The position numbers were made by a program, and so were the translations under genes. A stretch of 64,000 bases of DNA from Arcicella rosea (GTDB lineage Bacteria; Bacteroidota; Bacteroidia; Cytophagales; Spirosomataceae). Below the pieces are notes generated by a model, which saw only the letters and a program-made list of their open reading frames with translations, was not told the origin of the DNA and made no database searches. The DNA lies in NCBI RefSeq assembly GCF_040543805.1, contig NZ_JBEUMS010000014.1:62001-126000 (forward strand), in the 5' to 3' direction. Position 1 is the first letter of the stretch. Each line of letters starts with the position of its first letter. Positions 42,891 through 51,179 of the stretch are shown piece after piece.

Positions 42891-42988
42891 TTTGAAGATT
42901 AGATAATTTGAAAATTTGAAGATTGATTTTAATCAACTTTAATTTCAATGTCATTTTCGAATTAGCTCATTTTCAAATTTTCAAATTG
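42888..42988. repeat. TTTCAAATT-type inverted repeat, rplK-rplA gap
   Basis: AATTTGAAAATTTGAA (42905-42920) and TTCAAATTTTCAAATT (42972-42987) are a perfect 16-bp inverted pair 51 bases apart. The block begins TAATTTGAAGATT (42888-42900) and ends CTCATTTTCAAATTTTCAAATTG; both strings recur in the rpmH-rnpA gap. Confidence 0.7.
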
Positions 42989-42997
42989 AAAAGAATA

Positions 42998-43696
42998 ATG
43001 GCTAAGTTAACAAAAAAGCAAAAAGAAGCTCAATCAAAATTTGATGCAACGCAATCGTATTCACTTACGAAAGCTGCTGAAATTTTGAAAGAGATTTCAT
43101 ATACGAAGTTCGACTCTTCAGTAGATATCGACGTTCGTTTGGGGGTTGACCCTCGTAAAGCTGACCAAATGGTTCGTGGCGTAGTTGCTTTGCCTCATGG
43201 AACAGGAAAAGAAGTACGAGTTCTTGTACTTTGCACACCTGATAAAGAGGAAGAAGCAAAAGCGGCAGGTGCTGATTTTGTTGGTTTGGATGAATATATC
43301 CAAAAAATTGAAAAAGGTTGGACTGACATTGATGTAATCATCACAATGCCAACCGTAATGGCTAAGTTAGGTCGTTTAGGTCGTGTTTTAGGACCTCGTG
43401 GCTTAATGCCAAATCCAAAATCAGGTACTGTTACCTTGAACGTTGGACAAGCTGTTACAGAAGTGAAAGCTGGTAAAATTGACTTCAAAGTTGACAAAAC
43501 TGGTATCATCCACACTTCTATCGGTAAGGTTTCATTCACTCCTGAGAAATTAGCTGAAAATGCTCAGGAACTTATCAACACTTTGTTGAAATTGAAACCA
43601 TCTTCAGCCAAAGGAACTTATGTGAAGTCAGTTAATTTGTCTTCTACAATGTCTCCGGGTGTTAAAATTGACCAAGGAACAGTTAAAGGTTTGTAA
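42998..43696 (+). CDS. rplA: 50S ribosomal protein L1
   Basis: 232 residues from the ATG at 42998; the frame extends 25 codons upstream into repeat sequence. L1 forms the mobile stalk that helps release E-site tRNA, and it commonly represses its own operon. Signatures are SVDIDVRLGVDPRKADQMVRG, MAKLGRLGRVLGPRGLMPNPK and GKIDFKVDKTGIIH. The stop codon is 2 bases from rplJ. Confidence 0.98.
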   Translation: MAKLTKKQKEAQSKFDATQSYSLTKAAEILKEISYTKFDSSVDIDVRLGVDPRKADQMVRGVVALPHGTGKEVRVLVLCTPDKEEEAKAAGADFVGLDEYIQKIEKGWTDIDVIITMPTVMAKLGRLGRVLGPRGLMPNPKSGTVTLNVGQAVTEVKAGKIDFKVDKTGIIHTSIGKVSFTPEKLAENAQELINTLLKLKPSSAKGTYVKSVNLSSTMSPGVKIDQGTVKGL

Positions 43697-43698
43697 TC

Positions 43699-44232
43699 AT
43701 GACAAAGGAAGAAAAAGGTATAATTATCCAAGAGTTGAGCGAAAAGTTCGCTGCTACTCCTTACTTCTATATTACAGATACCGGTGGTTTAACTGTTGCA
43801 GAAGTAAACGCATTTAGAAGAATGTGTTTCCAACGTGGTTTTGAGTACCGTGTCGTTAAAAACACGCTTATCGCAAAAGCATTGGAAACAACTGGAGTAG
43901 ACTATACTTCATTTAACGATACAGTTTTCAAAGGTTTATCAGGAATCATTTTCTCTCCAGAAAATCCTAAAACACCTGCGAAATTGATCAAAGACTTCAA
44001 AAAAGAAGCAGGTAAAGATAAAATTAAATTCAAAGGTGCTTCTATTGAAGGAGGTTTATACATCGGAGAAGATCAATTAGCTGCTCTTGAAAATGTTAAG
44101 TCTAAACAAGAGATGATTGGCGAAATCGTTGGATTGTTACAATCTCCTGCGAAAAATGTTGTTTCTGCTCTTCAAAGCAGCGGTGGCAAATTAGCTGGTA
44201 TCATCAAAACTCTTTCAGAGAGAGAAGGTTAA
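43699..44232 (+). CDS. rplJ: 50S ribosomal protein L10
   Basis: 177-residue base of the L7/L12 stalk. Typical segments are YFYITDTGGLTVAEVNAFRR, YRVVKNTLIAKALE, GLSGIIFSPENPKTPAKLI and the C-terminal helix (LLQSPAKNVVSALQSSGGKLAGIIKTLSE) that carries L12 dimers. Because rplA ends only 2 bases before, the long L10 leader known from E. coli is absent at this junction. Confidence 0.97.
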   Translation: MTKEEKGIIIQELSEKFAATPYFYITDTGGLTVAEVNAFRRMCFQRGFEYRVVKNTLIAKALETTGVDYTSFNDTVFKGLSGIIFSPENPKTPAKLIKDFKKEAGKDKIKFKGASIEGGLYIGEDQLAALENVKSKQEMIGEIVGLLQSPAKNVVSALQSSGGKLAGIIKTLSEREG

Positions 44233-44368
44233 TTTTCAAACTTGATTCTGATTGCAATAATCATTTTCAAATTTCTAAATTAGCTTATTTTCAAATTGAA
44301 ATAGGCTTCCAAGTACAAAAACATATAGTAAATTAATAAAATCGTAAACAATAAAAAATCTTAATACA

Positions 44369-44752
44369 ATGGCAGATTTAAAAGCATTCGCTGAGCAATT
44401 AGTGAACTTAACTGTAAAAGAAGTTAATGAATTAGCAGCAATTTTGAAAGATGAGTATGGTATCGAGCCTGCTGCTGCTGCTGCAGTAGTTGTAGCTGGT
44501 AACGCTGGTGGTGGTGACGCTGCTGAAGCTCCTGCTGAACAAACATCATTTGATGTTATCTTGAAATCTGCTGGTGCTAGCAAATTAGCAGTAGTTAAAT
44601 TGGTGAAAGACTTAACAGGTCTTGGCTTGAAAGAAGCTAAAGATTTAGTTGACGGAGCTCCAAAAGCTGTTAAAGAAGGTGTATCTAAAGACGAAGCTGA
44701 AGGTTTGAAAAAATCTTTAGAAGAAGCTGGTGCTGAAGTTGAAGTTAAGTAA
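44369..44752 (+). CDS. rplL: 50S ribosomal protein L7/L12
   Basis: 127 residues: N-terminal dimer domain (AEQLVNLTVKEVNELAAIL), an Ala-rich hinge (EPAAAAAVVVAGNAGGGDAAEAP), and the C-terminal factor-binding domain (FDVILKSAGASKLAVVKLVKD, LGLKEAKDLVDGAPK). Recruits translation GTPases. A gap of 136 bases separates it from rplJ. It is followed by two hairpins and then by convergent purM rather than rpoB. Confidence 0.98.
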   Translation: MADLKAFAEQLVNLTVKEVNELAAILKDEYGIEPAAAAAVVVAGNAGGGDAAEAPAEQTSFDVILKSAGASKLAVVKLVKDLTGLGLKEAKDLVDGAPKAVKEGVSKDEAEGLKKSLEEAGAEVEVK

Positions 44753-44773
44753 TTAGCTGATATTTTAGAATAG

Positions 44774-44809
44774 AAAAAGGGTTGCAACTTAGTTGTAACC
44801 CTTTTTTTT
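44774..44809 (+). terminator. Terminator after rplL
   Basis: AAAAAGGGTTGCAAC, TTA loop, GTTGTAACCCTTTTTTTT: long stem and T-run, the natural end of the rplKAJL transcript. Confidence 0.88.
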
Positions 44810-44872
44810 GTTTTAAAGACTAATCGACTGATTTTAAAGGATTTAGGATGGTTGTCAAACCCTTGTCACTAG

Positions 44873-44936
44873 AAAAAAGAACTCTTCCTATTAGAGGGTG
44901 ACTTAAGTCGCCCTCTAATAGGAAGAGTTCTTTTTT
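44873..44936. terminator. 64-bp almost perfect palindrome
   Basis: Each 32-base arm starts AAAAAAGAACTCTTCC and continues TATTAGAGGG(T/C)GACTT; 31 of 32 positions are complementary and the exception is a T-G wobble in plus-strand RNA. There is practically no loop. The flanking A and T runs allow termination in both directions, so it could serve purM (ending at 45057) and back up the rplL terminator. A stem this long is unusual for a terminator. Confidence 0.75.
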
Positions 44937-45056
44937 ACATAATGTTTCCTTAAAAGGGGAAACAAATAATAAACATTGCTGTCTTTTTATATACTCCAAA
45001 CGGTAGCCGCAAGGGTTACCGATACGTTTTAAAAGAAATAATTGGTTTGATTTTAA

Positions 45057-46220
45057 TTAATAAACAAACTCTCCAAATTCAGATTGAATCGTTACTTGTT
45101 TACCTTCAAAACCTTCTACTCTACCAATAATCTGAGCATCAATACCAAATGATTTTGAAATATCAATCAAAGTTTGAGCGTATTGTGGATTAATATAAAC
45201 TTCTAAACGATGTCCCATATTAAATACTTTGTACATTTCTTTGAAATCAGTATTGCTTTCTTCCTGAATCATTTTAAATAATGGAGGCAAAGCAAAAAGA
45301 TTATCTTTGATAATATGTACATTATTTACAAAGTGTAAGACCTTCGTTTGTGCGCCACCAGAACAATGTACCATTCCATGAATTACAGGTCTTAATTCGT
45401 TTAATATCGCCTTTACAACGGGTGCATAAGTACGAGTTGGCGAAAGGATTAATTTACCTACATTTAATGGTGCTCCTGCAACTTCATCTGTCAAACGTTT
45501 TGAACCACTATATACTAAATCTTTTGGTACAGCAGGGTCAAAGCTTTCAGCATATAAATCTGCTAAATAATGACCAAGTACATCATGACGAGCAGAAGTT
45601 AAGCCATTAGAACCCATTCCACCATTATATGTTTTTTCGTAATTCGATTGTCCGTCTGAAGCCAAACCAACAATTACATCTCCCGCTTGAATAGTATGGT
45701 TAGAAATTACGTCTGAGCGTTTCATCCTAGCAATTACCGTAGAATCTACAATGATTGTTCTTACTAAATCTCCAACGTCTGCTGTTTCGCCACCAGTACT
45801 CCAAATACCAATGCCATTATCTCTAAGCATTTCTAATACTTCTTCAGTACCATTGATGATTTCAGCAATTACTTCACCTGGAATAAGGTTTTTATTACGA
45901 CCAATCGTACTTGATAACAACATATTATCTGTTGCACCTACGCAGATTAAATCATCAGTATTCATTACAACGGCATCTTGAGCAATACCACGCCAAACAG
46001 AAACATCGCCTGTTTCTTTCCAATAAAGATAAGCTAATGATGATTTAGTACCCGCACCATCGGCGTGCATAATATTGCAATAGGTGTCGTCGCCACCCAA
46101 CATATCTGGAGAAATTTTACAAAATGCTTGTGGAAAAAGCCCTTTATCAAGTTTTTCGATGGCTTTATGTACGTCTTCTTTAGAGGCAGAAACACCTCTT
46201 TGCATGTAACGATCGGTCAT
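45057..46220 (-). CDS. purM: Phosphoribosylformylglycinamidine cyclo-ligase
   Basis: Closes FGAM to aminoimidazole ribonucleotide with ATP, step five of purine synthesis. 387 residues from MTDRYMQRGVSASKEDVHKA (46220), the usual Bacteroidota start; the frame runs 11 codons further. Hallmarks are YCNIMHADGAGTKSSLAYLYW, DAVVMNTDDLICVGA, GIGIWSTGGETADVGDLVRT, GLASDGQSNYEKTYNGGMGSNGLT and GMVHCSGGAQTKVL. This Bacteroidota type is longer than the approximately 345-residue E. coli enzyme. Monocistronic. Confidence 0.93.
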   Translation of the reverse strand: MTDRYMQRGVSASKEDVHKAIEKLDKGLFPQAFCKISPDMLGGDDTYCNIMHADGAGTKSSLAYLYWKETGDVSVWRGIAQDAVVMNTDDLICVGATDNMLLSSTIGRNKNLIPGEVIAEIINGTEEVLEMLRDNGIGIWSTGGETADVGDLVRTIIVDSTVIARMKRSDVISNHTIQAGDVIVGLASDGQSNYEKTYNGGMGSNGLTSARHDVLGHYLADLYAESFDPAVPKDLVYSGSKRLTDEVAGAPLNVGKLILSPTRTYAPVVKAILNELRPVIHGMVHCSGGAQTKVLHFVNNVHIIKDNLFALPPLFKMIQEESNTDFKEMYKVFNMGHRLEVYINPQYAQTLIDISKSFGIDAQIIGRVEGFEGKQVTIQSEFGEFVY

Positions 46221-46258
46221 TATGCGGTTTACTGTTTTCGTTTGGTTAATCAATGATA

Positions 46259-46266
46259 CAAAGTTA
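46259..46266 (-). promoter_or_regulatory. Predicted -7 box for purM
   Basis: CAAAGTTA on the plus strand reads TAACTTTG on the minus strand (TAnnTTTG), about 40 bases before the preferred purM start. The -33 element is not conserved. Confidence 0.5.
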
Positions 46267-46561
46267 CGCTTATCTAAACAAAAAACTTCATTTATAGCTT
46301 TACTAAAGAATGCTTCTCTATAAATTTCTTAAAAAGAGATAAAACCATCTGAATTTAGGGCTGTTTTTAATGTTTCTATAAACTTCTGATTAACAAAAGA
46401 TTAAGTGCAACAAAAAAGCATAGTAAGACGTTATTTTTTCAAGATTTATCAGTAATTTACCAAATCATTAAATACATCTGTTAAAAATACATAAATCAGT
46501 AAAATTTACAAAAGCAATCACGAGTTCAAGTATATTCTTTCAACATTAAAATTTAAGGATT
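46267..46561. other. AT-rich gap between purM and the HNH gene
   Basis: Divergent promoter region of about 300 bases. Apart from the purM -7 box at its edge I see no gene, hairpin or repeat of note. Confidence 0.4.
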
Positions 46562-47080
46562 ATGGGTCGGAAAGTTTTAGTTTTAAATCAAGATTATAGT
46601 GCTTTAACCGTTTGTTCGATTCCTAAGGCTTTTTTGCTAGTGTTTCTAAAAAAAGCTGATTTAATATCTGAGTCTGCTACTGAGCAACTAAGAAGTGTCT
46701 CGCAATCTTTTCCAATGCCTTCGGTGATTCGCTTACATCGTTATGTGTATTTACCTTATAAAGGTGTGATGTTATCAAGACAAAATATCTTTAGACGTGA
46801 TGGCGGGCAATGCCAGTATTGTGGAACACCAGAAGATTTAACCTTAGACCATGTTTTGCCAAAGTCAAGAGGTGGAAGAACTTCGTGGGACAATCTCACT
46901 ACGGCTTGTAAAAGATGTAATTCACGAAAAGGAGACCTTACTCCAGAAGAAGCAGGAATGCCTTTAAAAACCAAACCTTATAAGCCTTCGTTTGTGATGT
47001 TTTTAAGAGATTTCGGAGGAAGTATAGAAGATAGCTGGTTGCCTTTTTTGGGAAAAAGAAAAGATAAAGTAATGGTATAA
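46562..47080 (+). CDS. HNH endonuclease family protein
   Basis: 172 residues. The HNH motif is intact: CQYCGTPEDLTLDHVLPKSRGGRTSWDNLTTACKRCNSRKG, read here by its parts: Zn pair CQYC and CKRC, catalytic LDHVLPKSRGG, and NLTTAC. The N-terminus VLVLNQDYSALTVCSIPKAF is a conserved opening in a chromosomal, non-mobile HNH group found across Bacteroidota and other phyla. Its cellular role is unknown; context gives no restriction or phage partner. Confidence 0.88.
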   Translation: MGRKVLVLNQDYSALTVCSIPKAFLLVFLKKADLISESATEQLRSVSQSFPMPSVIRLHRYVYLPYKGVMLSRQNIFRRDGGQCQYCGTPEDLTLDHVLPKSRGGRTSWDNLTTACKRCNSRKGDLTPEEAGMPLKTKPYKPSFVMFLRDFGGSIEDSWLPFLGKRKDKVMV

Positions 47081-47129
47081 TAAATTAAAAGGAGGTCGCT
47101 CAAAAATTGAGCGACCTCCTTTTAATTTA
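47081..47129. terminator. 21-bp perfect hairpin after the HNH gene
   Basis: TAAATTAAAAGGAGGTCGCTC, loop AAAAATT, and its exact complement. It sits 20 bases before the convergent DUF2480 gene ends, so it probably terminates both. Confidence 0.85.
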
Positions 47130-47150
47130 TTCTTGATTCGAAGAAAGACT

Positions 47151-47669
47151 CTATCTAACCATTGCCTTTTTATAAAGTGGCACAGTACTACAAGGTTCCC
47201 CAAACATCAATGATTGTACATAAGGTTTAAACAATCTCGTGATTTCTATATAAGCACTAGTCGGTACAGGCACTTTTGAACAGCCTTTTATCACGACTTT
47301 CGCTCCACGGTATTCTTCTGGATTAATTTTAGCGAGGGCTTCGTAAAACAGTTTATTTTCCAATGCTTTTAAATCTCCGAAAACGATACAGTTGGCAAAA
47401 TCCTGAAGTTTCAACGTCAATAACATGTATGCCCAAGTAGGGATTACGGCATCTTCCGAGCAAATCACAGCGACATTTTTGCCTTCATACTGCGACCAAT
47501 CATGATTTTTAAGAAATTCTCTAAAGTCTTTTTCCTTTAAAATCATGCCCATAAAAAGATTGTCTTTCAAATCATATATAACTCTTTCGCCTTGATGATA
47601 AAGTTCTTCAAGGTCGAATGAGATTAATCCACTGCTGGCTACTTTATTGATGATAATATCTTCTTCCAT
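47151..47669 (-). CDS. DUF2480 family protein
   Basis: 172-residue cytoplasmic protein largely restricted to Bacteroidota. Characteristic segments are NKVASSGLISFDLEELY, GERVIYDLKDNLFMGMILKEKDFREFL, NVAVICSEDAVIPTWAYMLL and VVIKGCSKVPVPTSAYIEIT. No function is established. It follows tsaB by 5 bases on the same strand, so the two are probably cotranscribed. Confidence 0.87.
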   Translation of the reverse strand: MEEDIIINKVASSGLISFDLEELYHQGERVIYDLKDNLFMGMILKEKDFREFLKNHDWSQYEGKNVAVICSEDAVIPTWAYMLLTLKLQDFANCIVFGDLKALENKLFYEALAKINPEEYRGAKVVIKGCSKVPVPTSAYIEITRLFKPYVQSLMFGEPCSTVPLYKKAMVR

Positions 47670-47674
47670 TTTGA

Positions 47675-48358
47675 TTAAATTTTCTTTGGCTGTGTTCCTA
47701 CAAAATCCTTTAAATAGAAAGGTTCGAAGCTCACTACGTTCTCAAACAACGATTCTTCAAAAGATTTAGTTGCCAAAATACCAATGGTTTTGGCAGAAGG
47801 ATGAACAGTATTGTCTAAAAAAATGGCATTTTTATGTGAAATGGCTTCACGACATTTTTCTGCTCCGTCGCCGAAGAAAACAATGGGCTGTGTATTTAGC
47901 AAATCAAGAAAAGAATATTCGTCAATAATTTTAGCTTCTGTTTCTAAAATATTGTGATGCTTTTTATCCCAAATACTACAATATACCTCCATTCTTCGAG
48001 CATCAATCATCGGACAAAACAAGTAATTCTCAGGAAAGAAATCACTTATTTGCATTATCATCGCTTCTAAAGTATTAACCGAAATCAATGGTTTATCCAA
48101 CGCAAAACAAAAGCCTTTTGCTGTAGAAACACCAATCCGTAAACCCGTATATGAGCCTGGACCTTTGGCTACGGCAATGGCATCTAACTGATTCAAGCTA
48201 AAACCAGAATGATTAACAATATTTTCGCAAAGTGTGGTAAGCATTCCTGAATGAGACTTTTCTGTATAAAGCTCACTACAAGCCAAAATTTTGCCATCTT
48301 GATGAAGAGCAACCGAACATACTTTGGTGGAAGTATCTATGCTAAGGATTAATGCCAT
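47675..48358 (-). CDS. tsaB: tRNA threonylcarbamoyladenosine biosynthesis protein TsaB
   Basis: 227 residues of the ASKHA-fold TsaB, the scaffold partner of TsaD in making t6A37 on ANN-decoding tRNAs. The conserved N-terminal part ILSIDTSTKVCSVAL, EKSHSGMLTTL and AVAKGPGSYTGLRIGVSTAKG is clear; the C-terminal part is variable as usual. It lies upstream of DUF2480 with 5 bases between. Confidence 0.94.
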   Translation of the reverse strand: MALILSIDTSTKVCSVALHQDGKILACSELYTEKSHSGMLTTLCENIVNHSGFSLNQLDAIAVAKGPGSYTGLRIGVSTAKGFCFALDKPLISVNTLEAMIMQISDFFPENYLFCPMIDARRMEVYCSIWDKKHHNILETEAKIIDEYSFLDLLNTQPIVFFGDGAEKCREAISHKNAIFLDNTVHPSAKTIGILATKSFEESLFENVVSFEPFYLKDFVGTQPKKI

Positions 48359-48413
48359 TGGGATATTGATAATTTATTTTATGCAAAATTACATCCAAGC
48401 TATGGCAAATAAA

Positions 48414-48442
48414 AATGGCGATAGATTTCTCTAACGCCATCT
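48414..48442 (-). terminator. Terminator after the S41 peptidase gene
   Basis: On the minus strand ATGGCGTTAG pairs with CTATCGCCAT (one T-T mismatch) and TTTTATTT follows. It separates the peptidase from tsaB. Confidence 0.65.
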
Positions 48443-48465
48443 TGTTTTTATACTTGTATAATTTG

Positions 48466-50130
48466 CTAGTTACCTTTCAAAATTGATTGATAGCGAGGCA
48501 TATCAGTAAACAATTTCAAGGCTTCCTGAATTTCTGGGTCTTTAGCAAACGATTGTTCACGAGTACCTTTTTGTAAGTAATAATGAACTACAATTTCTTG
48601 CTCCAAAGCTGTTTTGATTTCATCCTTAAACTTCATAATATCAGCTTCTTTACTGTGTGAAAGTTTATTTCTTAAAGCTTTCAATTGTTCAGAAATATTT
48701 TCAAAATAACGTTCTCTTTTCGCTGAGGCTTCCAATAGATTAAGGTCTTTTTCAGCTTGCGTGGTATAATCAAAATCTTGCGTAACTGCCCATTTTACAA
48801 AATCATTGTATTCAGCATTCGTCAATTCAAAATCTTTTGCAGGTTTGATGGTAGGATGTTCAAAATGATATTTGATAGCATAATCAAACAAAATAAACTT
48901 GTTAGACAATGCCAAAGTAACCGCTGCTGGATATGGTTTGTCAACTTCAATATCTGGTAAAACGCCACCGCCATCATACACGACTCTTCCACTTTTTATG
49001 GTTTTAAATGGTCTGCGCAACGAATCTGGCAATTTACCAACACTTCCATCTGGATTACGGTGACTATAATCAATTGCCTGAATACAACGTCCACTTGGAA
49101 TATAATACTTTGCAGTTGTTACTTTTAGTTTCGTATTATAAGTTAAATCACGAGTAATTTGTACCAAGCCTTTTCCATAACTACGTTGTCCGATTAACAC
49201 GCCACGGTCATAATCTTGAATTACTCCTGCAACAATTTCAGCAGCCGAAGCACTTCTTGAATTAGTTAAAACCGTTACTGGAATTTCTGTATCCATCGCT
49301 GCATTTAAGCCAACATAAGTTTTGTTCCAGTCTTGTACTTTACCTTTTGTTGAAACAATTTCGGATTCTTTTGGAAGAAAAATGTTACAAATATCAACCG
49401 CCATGTTCAATAATCCTCCCGGATTTTCACGTAAATCCAATACTAATTTTTTCATGCCTTTACCTTTCAATTCGGTAAATGCAGTACGAACTTCTTTGGA
49501 AGCAGTACTTGTAAAATCTTTTAAATCGATATAACCAACTTCGTTATTAATCATGCCGTAATATGGGACGTTTTTCATTTTTACGACATCACGAGTAATC
49601 GAAAATTCTTCTAATTTATCCGTTCCATAACGTTTTACGGTGAGTTTTACGGCTGTACCTGTTTGCCCTTTGATGAGTTTTCCTGCATCATTGATTTTTC
49701 TTGCGGCTAAATCAATGCCATCGACTTTTACAATTTCATCACCAATGCGTAATCCTGATTTTTCTGCAGGTGTTCCTTCATCAATAAGCATGACTACAAT
49801 TTTGCCATTTCTATTACTGGTAACAATGCCAATACCATTGTACTTGCCCGTTGTCATGGTCATATAATCTTCGATTTCATCTTCTGCATAATATACAGTA
49901 TATGGGTCGAATGATTTCAACATGGCATCAATAGACGTTTTGATGGTTCTATTGGGATTGATTTCATCTACATAATAACGGTTCAATTCCTTGAAGAGCG
50001 TTGCATAAATGTCTAAATTTTTGGCGATTTCGAAGAAACGTTCGCCTGGGTCAGTAAATGAAGCCAACGAAAAGCCCACCACAGTAACGGCTGTGATTAT
50101 TAATGACTTAGCAGACATTTTTATATTCAT
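48466..50130 (-). CDS. S41 family carboxy-terminal processing peptidase
   Basis: 554-residue CtpA/Prc-like protease of the periplasm. Signal peptide (SLIITAVTVVGFSLASF), helical region, PDZ domain around residues 85-170 (NGIGIVTSNRNGKIVVMLIDEGTPAEKSGLRIGDEIVKV, parts: GTPAEKSGLRIGDEI), and a protease core with the catalytic Ser in NSRSASAAEIVAGV and Lys in SYGKGLVQ. The C-terminal 140 residues are helical. Located downstream of rnpA, an order I recall from other Bacteroidota. Confidence 0.93.
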   Translation of the reverse strand: MNIKMSAKSLIITAVTVVGFSLASFTDPGERFFEIAKNLDIYATLFKELNRYYVDEINPNRTIKTSIDAMLKSFDPYTVYYAEDEIEDYMTMTTGKYNGIGIVTSNRNGKIVVMLIDEGTPAEKSGLRIGDEIVKVDGIDLAARKINDAGKLIKGQTGTAVKLTVKRYGTDKLEEFSITRDVVKMKNVPYYGMINNEVGYIDLKDFTSTASKEVRTAFTELKGKGMKKLVLDLRENPGGLLNMAVDICNIFLPKESEIVSTKGKVQDWNKTYVGLNAAMDTEIPVTVLTNSRSASAAEIVAGVIQDYDRGVLIGQRSYGKGLVQITRDLTYNTKLKVTTAKYYIPSGRCIQAIDYSHRNPDGSVGKLPDSLRRPFKTIKSGRVVYDGGGVLPDIEVDKPYPAAVTLALSNKFILFDYAIKYHFEHPTIKPAKDFELTNAEYNDFVKWAVTQDFDYTTQAEKDLNLLEASAKRERYFENISEQLKALRNKLSHSKEADIMKFKDEIKTALEQEIVVHYYLQKGTREQSFAKDPEIQEALKLFTDMPRYQSILKGN

Positions 50131-50265
50131 TTGTCAGAAAATGTTAAAAAGAAAATTCGTAAAGTATGAATGCTTTACTTGATTGTACAAAGAACCAAAC
50201 GAAGAAGTTTGTAGAAGTATTTCATGGCTTTGTGTAATTTCTTAGCTGATTGAAATACCAATGGG

Positions 50266-50715
50266 CTACACCATTTTCTTGAAAATCGCTTTCATCGATT
50301 TTTCAATTTTGGCATAATCTTCTATCGTCTTTGCAATATACACAAAAGCAATATAAGCTGGAATCTGTGAAGAAGGTTTTTCCATCAAAAGATGTTTGTT
50401 CAAACGATAAGCTTCACGAGTACGTCGCTTGATGAGGTTTCTGTCAACAGCATGTTTGAAGTAACGTTTTGAAACAGAAATTAAAATAGCAGTATTAATT
50501 GTAGGCGTATTTTCTGTAGAAGATTCAGTTATAATGTCAACATCTACATCTGTACTCTTTATTACAGATGTTAAACTTGCATCATCGAGAATATAAGAAA
50601 CACGAAAAGGGTAGAGAAAAACCGAGTTGATTTTTTCACTACCCTTTCTATCGAAGAGCCTATCTATAACTTTCTTAGAACTGAGACGTTCTGACTTTTT
50701 GAAAGTAAACTTCAT
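50266..50715 (-). CDS. rnpA: Ribonuclease P protein component
   Basis: 149 residues. Protein cofactor of RNase P, which matures tRNA 5' ends. The RNR motif AVDRNLIKRRTREAYR and N-terminal FKKSERLSSKKVIDRLF are clear. An acidic/Thr-rich insertion (about residues 47-73, with SVIKSTDVDVDIITESSTEN) makes it about 30 residues longer than typical family members. It lies 103 bases after rpmH. Confidence 0.93.
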   Translation of the reverse strand: MKFTFKKSERLSSKKVIDRLFDRKGSEKINSVFLYPFRVSYILDDASLTSVIKSTDVDVDIITESSTENTPTINTAILISVSKRYFKHAVDRNLIKRRTREAYRLNKHLLMEKPSSQIPAYIAFVYIAKTIEDYAKIEKSMKAIFKKMV

Positions 50716-50727
50716 GCTTTAATTTGT

Positions 50728-50804
50728 TAATTTGAAGATTTGTTCGCTTGAAAATGTCATTAAAACAAAGTTCAAACGCTACTCATTTTCAAATTTTCAA
50801 ATTG
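50728..50804. repeat. TTTCAAATT-type element, rpmH-rnpA gap
   Basis: Starts TAATTTGAAGATT (50728-50740) and ends CATTTTCAAATTTTCAAATTG (50784-50804), 21 bases identical to 42968-42988 in the rplK-rplA gap. The orientation relative to transcription is reversed. Confidence 0.65.
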
Positions 50805-50818
50805 TTCACATTCTTAGA

Positions 50819-50974
50819 CTATTTACCTCTTTTCTCGTCTGAAACTGTCAATTTGTGTCTTCCTCTTGCACGACGAGCAGCCAAAGTACGGCGACCGTTT
50901 GGAGTTGACATTCTTTCACGGAATCCGTGTTTGTTCTTTCTTTTTCTTACAGAAGGTTGAAATGTTCTTTTCAT
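50819..50974 (-). CDS. rpmH: 50S ribosomal protein L34
   Basis: 51-residue L34: starts MKRTFQPSVRKRKNKHGFRE, then RMSTPNGRRTLAARRARGRHKLTVSDEKRGK. Very basic, as the family requires. I found it by translating the minus strand here. It precedes rnpA, the usual bacterial pair, although dnaA is not nearby. Confidence 0.97.
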   Translation of the reverse strand: MKRTFQPSVRKRKNKHGFRERMSTPNGRRTLAARRARGRHKLTVSDEKRGK

Positions 50975-51017
50975 GGCATTATATCTTTATAATTCTTATA
51001 TTTCTAAAACAGGACTG

Positions 51018-51048
51018 CAAAGGTACAGAACTTTTTTGAAGTTGCAAA
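51018..51048 (-). promoter_or_regulatory. Promoter of rpmH-rnpA
   Basis: On the minus strand TTTG (51045-51048), 19 bases, TACCTTTG (51018-51025): exact Bacteroidota consensus with exact spacing, about 45 bases before the rpmH start. Confidence 0.8.
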
Positions 51049-51090
51049 TTCTTTCTGAAAACTTTCTGATACTAAGGCAATGATAATGAG

Positions 51091-51098
51091 TATCTTTG
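51091..51098 (+). promoter_or_regulatory. Predicted -7 box for the M61 peptidase
   Basis: TATCTTTG matches TAnnTTTG, about 80 bases before the start codon. No -33 match. Confidence 0.4.
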
Positions 51099-51179
51099 AT
51101 GAAAATTATTAGAAAATTAGCCCTAAATGCCTATTCAATAGGTTAGTTTTTTGTTAGTCCGAAAAAGCATAATAAGAAT

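Noticed and set aside
44275..44787. Minus-strand open frame of 170 codons across rplL
   Set aside because: It is an antisense shadow of the rplL coding sequence.
46562..47080. HNH protein as part of a restriction or phage-defence system
   Set aside because: No methylase, nuclease partner or mobile gene is adjacent; the N-terminus matches a common chromosomal HNH group.
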